NCBI RefSeq assembly: GCF_024679095.1 | Contig: NW_026111665.1 | Coordinates: 819,207-883,206, forward strand | Direction: 5' to 3' | Origin: Eriocheir sinensis | Taxonomy: Eukaryota; Arthropoda; Malacostraca; Decapoda; Varunidae | Length of the DNA stretch: 64,000 bases | In this document: piece after piece, positions 55,931 through 64,000 of the stretch | How the letters are laid out: each line of letters begins with the position of its first letter | Numbering within the stretch: position 1 is the first letter of the stretch | Position numbers and translations under genes: made by a program | The notes under the pieces: generated by a model | What the model saw: only the letters and a program-made list of their open reading frames with translations | Told to the model about the DNA's origin: nothing | The model's database searches: none

Positions 55931-57852
55931 CGCCGAGGAGCTCCCCGGGGTGATCACAGGGGCCGCCGCGCGCGAGGGGGCCGGTCCCCAGCGCTTCGGG
56001 GTCACCATGCCCTTGGGCTGCGGGATGCGGGAGCGGGTTGGAGCCGCCCGCACTGGGATGTGTGAGCGGGGCTTGGCGGTCTGGGCTGCCTGCGCTGGCT
56101 GGGCCACCGAGACGGCGGGTGCCACTGCTGCCTGGGAGGGTGCGTCGACCTCCATGCGGTACTCCGCCGCGGGAGGTGGAGCGTCCTCGCGGGCAGGGGT
56201 CCGCACAGTTGGAGGCGCAGCAACTGGAGTTTGCTGCGGGGTGGCGGGAGACGCGACCGGACTGTCGACGGTGGGGAAACACTCCTCCACCGTCGCCCTT
56301 GCGATGACTCGCAGCGCCGCCTCGTCGAGTGTGAGCTTTAGGAGGCCGGTTAGCGCCAGAGCGAAGCTCGCCAGCATCCCCTCTAGTGCAGCCCTGGTGA
56401 CCAGGACATGGCCGGGAGGAGGAACCAGGGGTGCAGCTGGCGCGATCAAAGGGGGGCGCGGCCCGCGGTTCCTCCGACGCCTCACGCGCTGGGGGAGGGC
56501 CGGTGGAGGCATTGCGGGAGTGAGCTGCGTGGAGGGGACCGAGGCGGATGCCGGGCGCGGGGGAGGGGCTGGTGTTGAGGTGGAGGCCGGGTGGGTGTGC
56601 GTGGCGGGCGGTGGAGGAGGCGTGGCTGGCGGCGGCACAGCCGGAGCAGCGTTGCCGCGAGACGTGGCCGGTGGTGGGAGGGCCGGGAAGTGCTCCCGGG
56701 AGGCGAGCGTTGTCTGACCGGATGGGGCAGGCCGACGCTGGGACCTCGAGCGGGAACGCCCGGTCCACGCCGGCCGAGAGGGGTTGTGTGCCGCACGCCA
56801 CTCCTCCTGCCGCTGGATTCCCCGGTCCACTATGTTCAACCGGGAGGGGCAGCGCCGGCTCCACGCGTGGTGGTGCTGGCGGCAGTTGGGGCAGAGGGCG
56901 GTCACGCTCTCGCCGGCCTTGTATTTCGCAAGGCAGGCCTCCGTCATGTGCTGCCCCGAGCACATGCCGCACACTGCCTGTCGATTGCAGCGGGAGCGAT
57001 GGTGGCCGTATTGCTGGCAGCGGTAGCAACGGAGGGGCTCGGCGTTGAAGGGGCGCGTGTAGAATACGCCCCAACTCCCCAGGTCCAGCATGCCTGGCAG
57101 GGGGCCCCTCACCGAGATGAGGACCTGCCTCGTGGCAAGGTTGTCGCGCGTCATACAACGCTCTGCCGTGACGACGCTCGGGTGTCGGAGAAGAGCCTTG
57201 AGAGGCATGGCAACCGGGTAAGTGGTCACCACGCCCTTGGTGGTTGCGTCGCCCATCAGCCGCAATTGCACCGCCTTCCCATGCACCGACGTGGTGTCCA
57301 TGAGAGCACGGTGGGCTTCCTCTGGAAGCGGAGCCCGAGCTCCTCCTCCAGGGCCTCCGCCAGGTCGAGGGCAGTCTCGAACCCCGGTGTTGGAGGGACG
57401 ACAACCCTGGGTGTGGCAGGAGATGCAGCAGCGTGGCGGGCAGCAGCCTGCTCGGGGTGCGAGACGGCACCGAGCAGGGTGGAATGGGCAGCGGCGGAGG
57501 CAGATGAAGGAGCAGCGGTGGAGGCAGTTGAGGTGGCAGCAGTGGGGGCAGCAGCAGTAGAACGGGGGAACGGCGTCGGGCGTGAGCCGCTGGGCAGGGT
57601 GGGGGTAGCAGAGGTGGCAAGTGGTGAACGGGAGCGCGGAGGCGAAGGTGGCGGAGGTGGGTGGGAGCGGTGGTTACGGTCACGCACCCGTCCTACTACC
57701 ACCCAATCCTCATCAGAAGAGTCGGGGAGCGGGATAAGGGCCGCCTTATCACTCTCACTCCCAGACTCAAGGCGTAGCTGCTTATCCGCAGGCGACTCGG
57801 AGTCGGAGCTCTCCGAGTCGCTAGCGGGGCGGACACGCTTGTCCGTAGACAT
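55919..57852 (-). pseudogene. ORF1 of LINE B2, frameshifted
   Basis: Starts MSTDKRVRPASDSESSDSES at ATG 57852. An acidic N-terminus and a Pro/Ala/Ser-rich linker are followed by a frameshift near 57256-57301. The triple zinc-knuckle block lies at about 56850-57030 (CYRCQQYGHHRSRC, CGMCSGQHMTEAC, CPNCRQHHHAWSRRC). The C-terminal half has LVTRAALEGML and the basic RSRIPQPKGMVTPKRWG, ending at the TGA at 55919. It is the best reference for family B ORF1 here. Confidence 0.88.
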
Positions 57853-58476
57853 CCAATGACAAGACAGCACAACGGCTGGAAAACAGCTAGACATTTAACA
57901 CAAACAAAATAAAAGGGTAACAAAAACTATCCTACAAAGAGCCGGCTCACCTACGGCAGCGGAGGGCTAAAGCCCGCCCACCCTCTAAAGGGCTCGGCAG
58001 GCGCCGCTGTCGCCCCTTGCGGGTCTTGGGGGACCTAACAAGAACCCTGTTTTTTCCTATAACCACCCCTTTATCCTAAGGGGCCCCCTCGTGGCACTGC
58101 CCTCGGGGTTCGGCGTCGTACTAAACCAGGGTCTAAGGCTCAAACACACAAACAAAAGACAAAAAAAAGCACAAAAAAAGAGCAGCAGGAAGGCTGCAGT
58201 CGCGTGTAACGAGCGACGCGTGACCAGTGACACGCAGACAGTGTACGCTGGCACGGCAGAGCGCGGAGCAGGGTGAAGTGTGCAGCGCGAGGCAGGTAGG
58301 TGGAAGGCGCGTGGTAACGCTGGCAACTCCGGGGAGTGAGTAACACGCAGTCAGGGAGCACTGACACGGTGACTCACAGCCTGGCAGTAGCAGAGCAGCT
58401 CAATCGCTCGCCCGCGAGAGCTGTTGCTAGAAGGTGGGGAAGAGGTGCATACGCTGCCAGGTCCGGGAAGCCAATC
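57853..58476 (-). promoter_or_regulatory. 5' UTR of LINE B2
   Basis: Starts GATTGGCTTCCCGG. It includes the leader block conserved in A and C (57990-58140): GCCGAACCCCGAGGGCA, CCCCTTAGGATAAAGGGG, TATAGGAA, GTTAGGTCCCCCAAGACCC. Confidence 0.6.
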
Positions 58477-58487
58477 TGCCGGGCCGC
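58477..58487 (-). other. H2B-type target sequence between LINEs B3 and B2
   Basis: GCGGCCCGGCA (minus strand) lies exactly between the 3' end of B3 and the 5' end of B2. The same string stands at the H2B leader after LINE C1 (25384-25393) and, with one change, after LINE B1 (13717-13727). This shows that B3 inserted into the target copy at the 5' edge of B2. Confidence 0.8.
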
Positions 58488-58786
58488 GCTTGCTTTTAAG
58501 ATTAACCCCTTAGAAGGGGAACGGGCCTTTGTCGACTACGACGGCCCGTCGCAGTCATGGCTGGGGCTATATATGTGCATACACGGCACGCCGCGCGCAC
58601 GTGTGCATGTACATATATACATACACACGCGCACACACACGCAGATGTACGCACATATATAGATAGTTAACACCCCTTCCCACTAAGTGGGTTGGGGCAC
58701 AGGCGCACAAGGCGTCCTGTAGCTGACTTAAAAAAACAATCACGCACATACTCACACACAAACACCCACACATACATACACGCACT

Positions 58787-61700
58787 CTAACACGCCCACA
58801 TATACAGAACAGAGAGCCTACCTGGGCGGCTAATATTTCCCTGCACTAGGGCAGTAAGCGCCCTGTCGTCCAGGGCCCCCACCAAGGCTGGCGCTGAGAG
58901 CCCCTCTCGGTTGGAAAGCAGGTTGCGCGTCGCACCGCACTCGAGGAGGGAGTGGAGGAGCGGCTGGAGGACCTCCTCCTCGCAGTAAGGGGAGACGACA
59001 GGGGCAGGGTCATCAGGGTGAAGGACTGACGCACATTTGTAGCCGAGACGGAGGCGGCGGATGTTGGATGCCTCCCGTCTCGGCAGATTTGGCGGTAGCT
59101 GGCGGGCGCCGGTGTTAGTGGCCGCCGAGTACCAATACGCGGACGGCGAGCCCGCAGCCAGGGCCTCCTCCAGCTCCCCGACAACCCCAGTAGCAGATCG
59201 TGCAGCCATGTCCCTCTTCACTTGGGCCAGGCTTACCACAACAGGCCGCGTGACAGCAGGCAGGAGCGTCGCCTCAGCAGCAGCGCCGTCCGCCGCCTCG
59301 TTGCCCGCCACGCCCGAGTGGCTGGGCAACCAGTTAACTTTTACTGGGCGCCCCGCTCATCTCAACTCTGCCAGCCTCGCGAGGATGGAGGTGAGGAGGG
59401 ACACGTTGTCGCGCGGGGGGTCCTGTAGCAGAGAGCGGATGGCACGGACTGAATCGCAGTGGATCAAGACAGGGCCCCGACCCCCCTCCACTGCATGATC
59501 CAGCGCCCCGCCAATGGCTGCCAGCTCAGCCTGGGTGGAGGAACAGCCGTCTGGCAGACGAAATAGAGCAGTGACCCCATCGCAAACAAAAGCAGCGCCG
59601 ACAGCCCCCGTCTGGTGGTTGACGGAGCCATCCGAGAAGTACACGGAGGCTCCAGGGTGCGCTGCTTCCCGCTCTCTGCTGTCTGCCTCCCTGGCCAGCT
59701 CCAGAGGGGTGAGGAGGGCCTTCCTTTTGGCGAGCGGCCGTATGGTGGCTGTTAAGGGAGGCGGCTCCCACGGGGGGCGGGCAACGTAGGTGGGGTGGGG
59801 GGCGTCCACAGCCGTCACAAGGGCGTGGGGGAGTCCGCTACTGCGAATCGTGGCCGCCGCCACAGTCGCCCACGTTCTCTTGCGGAACAGGAGAGGGTCC
59901 TGCAGGAGGGCCTGCCCGACGGAGGCGCGGAGCTGCTCCGCCCCCATGCGTCTCAGCAGCGCCGCCAGATGCCCCACTGAGAGTTGGGTGACTCTCGCGG
60001 CGACGCTGCACACGCGTGCCTCCGCCCGGAGGCACACGCATTTCGTCCACATGGGGGCGCCAACGATGACGCGGAGGGCGGCGTTCTGAGCTGTCTCCAG
60101 CGGCCGAAGCGCCGCCGGACCCACCGTCAGCAGGCACGGCGTCCCGTAATCAATACAGGACCGAACGCCCTGGACGTAGAAAGTCCGCAGGACCCTGTCC
60201 CCAGCCCCACCCGCTGTTCTGGCAAGGGCCCTCATCACATTAGTGCGCCGCCGTACCTCGTCCCGCACGCGGGCGATGTGCGGGCCAAAGGACAGGCTGG
60301 AGTCAACAGTGACCCCGAGGTACTTGTAAGTGTGCACCCACGGCACGGGCGTACCCTCGAGGTCGAAGGGCTCAGGAAGGTGGCCGTGGCGGAAGGCCAT
60401 GGCCTTTGTCTTAGTCCTGTTGACGACCAGCCCTAGGGCGGCGCACGTCTGAGTCAGCCGGCGGAGGAGCTGGCGGGCGCTGGCCACCTGGTTGGGGCCC
60501 CACACCACCAGGGCCACATCGTCCGCATAAGATAGGACTCTGGCGTCTCCGCTCGTCGGAAGGGATGTCAACTTCTCGGCGAGCAGATTAAACAGCACGG
60601 GGCTCAGGACGCCACCCTGAGGCGTGCCGTTCTCAAAGGTCTCTATCGCGGACGTATGGCCCTGAAATCGGACGGCCGCTCTCCGTCCCTTCAGGTAATG
60701 GCCCACCCACGCCAGCAGGCGGCCACGGACGCCCCTTTCAGCTAGAATGGAGAGCATGGCTGGGGCTGAGGCGAGCTCAAAAGCTTTCTCGAGGTCAATA
60801 AATACCACCACCGCCCGTCTCCCCAGGACACCAGAGAGGAGGGTGGAGATGCAGTCCCTGGTGCCCCTGCCCCGGCGGAAGGCAAAGAGGTGGTGATGGA
60901 GGGGGCCCATCGCCCACTGAAGGCGCGGAAGTAGGACTCTCTCCATACACTTGCCGAGGCAGCTTAGGAGGGAGATCGGGCGATGTTGGAGCCCGTCTCC
61001 ACTCTTGGGGATGGGGACGATGGTGGCTAGCTTCCAGGAGGCTGGCAGTGCTCCGAGCTCGAGGGATCTGTTGAAAAGTCCCAGAACCTCCGCCTGCATG
61101 TCCGGGCCGGCGTGCGCCAGGAAGGAGTAGGGGATCCTGTTGACCCCGGTGGCGGTGTCCTTCCTGGGGATGGCCCGCTCCAGCTCCCATAGTTCTATAG
61201 GCGCGTCAGTGGCATGCGCCTGTAGGCAGGCCTCCCTGAAGGCGGCTACTCTCACGGGGTTCGCTTCCCGCAGCAGGTCGCGAGTGTGGGCCGGAAGCCG
61301 GGCGGAAGCAGCACGGGAGGAGAAGGTGGTAACAAGCCGCTCCGCCTCTGCCTGGGGCTGTGGGTGTAAAGCTGGGCGCGCAACGGCACCCCCCGCGACG
61401 GCCCTCAGCTTCCGCCAAAGGACTGCAGCGGACGTACAGCCGTCAAGTCCCCCGCACCACGCCAGCCAGTGCTCCTCCTGCACCCGGTCGGCGGTTTCCC
61501 TGGCGCGACGGACAGCAGCGCGCAGCAAGCCTCGCGTCGCCTCCGTGTTGACTCTCCTGTTAAGCTTACGGGCCTGGTTGACTCGGTGGTTCGCCTCCCT
61601 CACCTCCTCGGTATAGTACCACCTGTCACGGTGGACCAGCGCCACAGGCCGGAGGAGGGGGATCGCCTCATCAGCAGCAGCTGTGAAGGCGTCAACCAGG

Positions 61701-62466
61701 CGCGCGTCCGCCGCCTCGAGGTCGTCGGGCCGGATGGTGGCGGCCAGACGACGGGCGACGGCCCCGCGGAACCGAGGCCAGTCAGCCCGGCGCAGGTTCC
61801 AGCGAGGAGGCCGCTTTGGTAACACAGGCGGCGGGACAGGGAGTGCAACAACGGAGGCGAAATGGTCGCTCGCGAGGTGCGGGTGGAGGGTCCACGTTGC
61901 GCCGACTGCAAGTGCCTGCGACACAAAGCTGAGGTCCAGGACGCCACCAGCCATGTGCGTGGGCACCCCGGTGTTGAGGAGCGCAACCCCAGGAACGTCC
62001 TCCAAGGCCGAGGCAAGGTGGCGCCCAGCGCGGTTCCTCCCCCTACTCCCTCACCTTTCATGGTGGGCGTTGAAGTCACCCCCGATGAAGGTGGGTTCGT
62101 CATTAGCCAGGGAGAGGAGTTCAGTGTAGTCGGGCTCGGCCCGCGGCCCGCTGTACACGCAGTAGAACGCGACACACGCGCTCGGCAAGGTCACCTTGAC
62201 TGCCAATACCTCCACACCGTCACCGCACAGCACGGGGCGATGCACTCGAGAACAGGGAAGTACATCCCTGACCAAGATACAACACCCACGCGCCGCACCG
62301 GCGACGGCAGGGAGGTAAAAGGCCCTGTAGCCCTTGAAAGGCACCGACTGGCCCTCCCGAAGGAGCGTCTCCTTTAATAGGATGACGTCAAAGCCGTCGG
62401 TGCCGATCGCAGCTCGCAGGAGGTTAACCTTGCCGCGCACGCCGCACACGTTCCACTGCATAACAC

Positions 62467-62470
<4 letters not shown>
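58787..62470 (-). pseudogene. ORF2 of LINE B3 with two nonsense codons
   Basis: APE from QWNVCGVRGKV, with LLKETLL (Gln to Lys) and FNAHHER. A TGA follows where Trp is expected (about 62048-62050). The same frame is then open from about 62005 to 59360 with PIPKSGDGLQHRPISLL, GTPQGGVLSPVLFNLL, YADDVALVVWGP near 60520, and RNase H YFSDGSVNH and HCDSVRAI. A TGA at 59357-59359 (Gly to stop) follows, then PSHSGVAGNEAADGAAAEA and a CCHC with its first Cys changed to Ser (VVSPYCEEE). The end runs past the usual stop to 58787. It is the most complete ORF2 of family B. Confidence 0.9.
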
Positions 62471-63710
<1,240 letters not shown>

Positions 63711-63753
63711 TCGCCCTCGGCCTTTCAGGGACGACAACAGTACCGTTTAATCC

Positions 63754-63770
63754 GGCTCCCCTTGGGAGCC
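63754..63770 (+). terminator. Histone mRNA 3' stem-loop (H2A)
   Basis: GGCTCCCCTTGGGAGCC, followed by CCAAAAAGAGAGG, a purine-rich element fitting U7 binding. Confidence 0.82.
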
Positions 63771-64000
63771 ACACCCTTTTCCAAAAAGAGAGGTCTGGAC
63801 ACCCCCTCAAGTACATAGTGCCATTCCAAGGTCAATTCCTGCTGATATTACTAGGAAGAAGACCCTCAGTTATGACAACAACAACAACAATTAACAACCC
63901 CCGAGTCTGGCAGGCTTCCCACAGTTAGTTTGTTTGTTTTCTTCATGGCAGGTAAGGGACTCCTCTGCTGACAACGACGACAACAACAACCCACAAAACA
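63771..64000. repeat. H2A downstream spacer, second copy
   Basis: Nearly identical to 49132-49361 (AACAACAACAATTAACAACCC, GTTTGTTTG, ACGACGACAACAACAACC). Part of the repeated histone unit. No gene. Confidence 0.85.

Larger units (their letters stand above)
53683..58476 (-). mobile_element. LINE B2, chimeric 3' end at H4, nested CR1-like insert
   Basis: Minus strand. The 5' end at 58476 directly follows the H2B-type target TGCCGGGCCGC (58477-58487). The 5' UTR, ORF1 and N-terminal ORF2 run to about 55129. A CR1-like LINE fragment interrupts, and ORF2 resumes at 54666 and runs to about 54297. There the sequence switches to unrelated DNA (53683-54296) that ends at the H4 leader. The family 3' hairpins are absent. 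Confidence 0.85.

Overview
The window is eukaryotic nuclear DNA, most likely from a decapod crustacean. It holds replication-dependent core histone genes with metazoan sequences and 3' mRNA stem-loops, no introns in those genes, long microsatellite spacers, GC-rich APE-type LINEs with a reverse transcriptase and RNase H, and LINE fragments of a kind I associate with crab and shrimp genomes (the species assignment is inference). It is a degenerated histone cluster filled with retroelements.

Layout. 159-13716: a LINE (ORF1 of family A joined to ORF2 of family B), split by a 9.0 kb Ty3/Gypsy element with an env-like ORF (1331-10346). 13763-14134: H2B(+). 14405-14815: H3(-). About 15148-16684: element E, with an ORF1 only. 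16689-22840: LINE A1. 22883-23194: H4(+) and its 3' spacer. 24284-25039: an unrelated LINE fragment that truncates H2B(-) (25040-25347). 25394-29956: LINE C1. 29957-32344: minisatellite and spacer. 32345-32656: H4(-) without ATG. 32699-40552: pieces of E, D and C2 elements with a 0.7 kb AT-microsatellite. 40562-42961: eight copies of a ~280 bp nonautonomous element (called SINE-h here) around a relic of the H2A/H2B divergent promoter. 42995-48049: LINE A2. 48050-48631: two more SINE-h copies. 48703-49071: H2A with a nonsense codon. 49072-53328: spacers, a decayed bacterial-type comF fragment and a minisatellite. 53329-53640: H4(-) with core missense changes. 53683-58476: LINE B2, chimeric at its 3' end and carrying a nested CR1-like insert. 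58488-63145: LINE B3. 63146-63710: intact H2A promoter and H2A(+). Family letters are local labels.

Main result. The elements are not scattered. Their 3' ends repeatedly abut the same nucleotide in the 5' region of H2A, H2B or H4, in sense orientation to the histone gene. Where the host TATA box survives, the insertion point lies about 19-22 bp downstream of its first base, although the target sequences of the three genes are unrelated. LINE families A, B and C, ORF1-only E and SINE-h all do this. A, B, C and SINE-h also share a covarying double hairpin at the 3' end. This suggests a group of non-LTR retrotransposons, with a SINE partner, that target histone core promoters by position relative to TATA. 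Full-length copies would be left under the histone promoter and the histone gene orphaned. In line with this, most orphaned copies are damaged, whereas the two genes still joined to a promoter (H3 and H2A at 63339) look intact.

Limits: family placement comes from motifs read by eye. No database search, folding or alignment was run.
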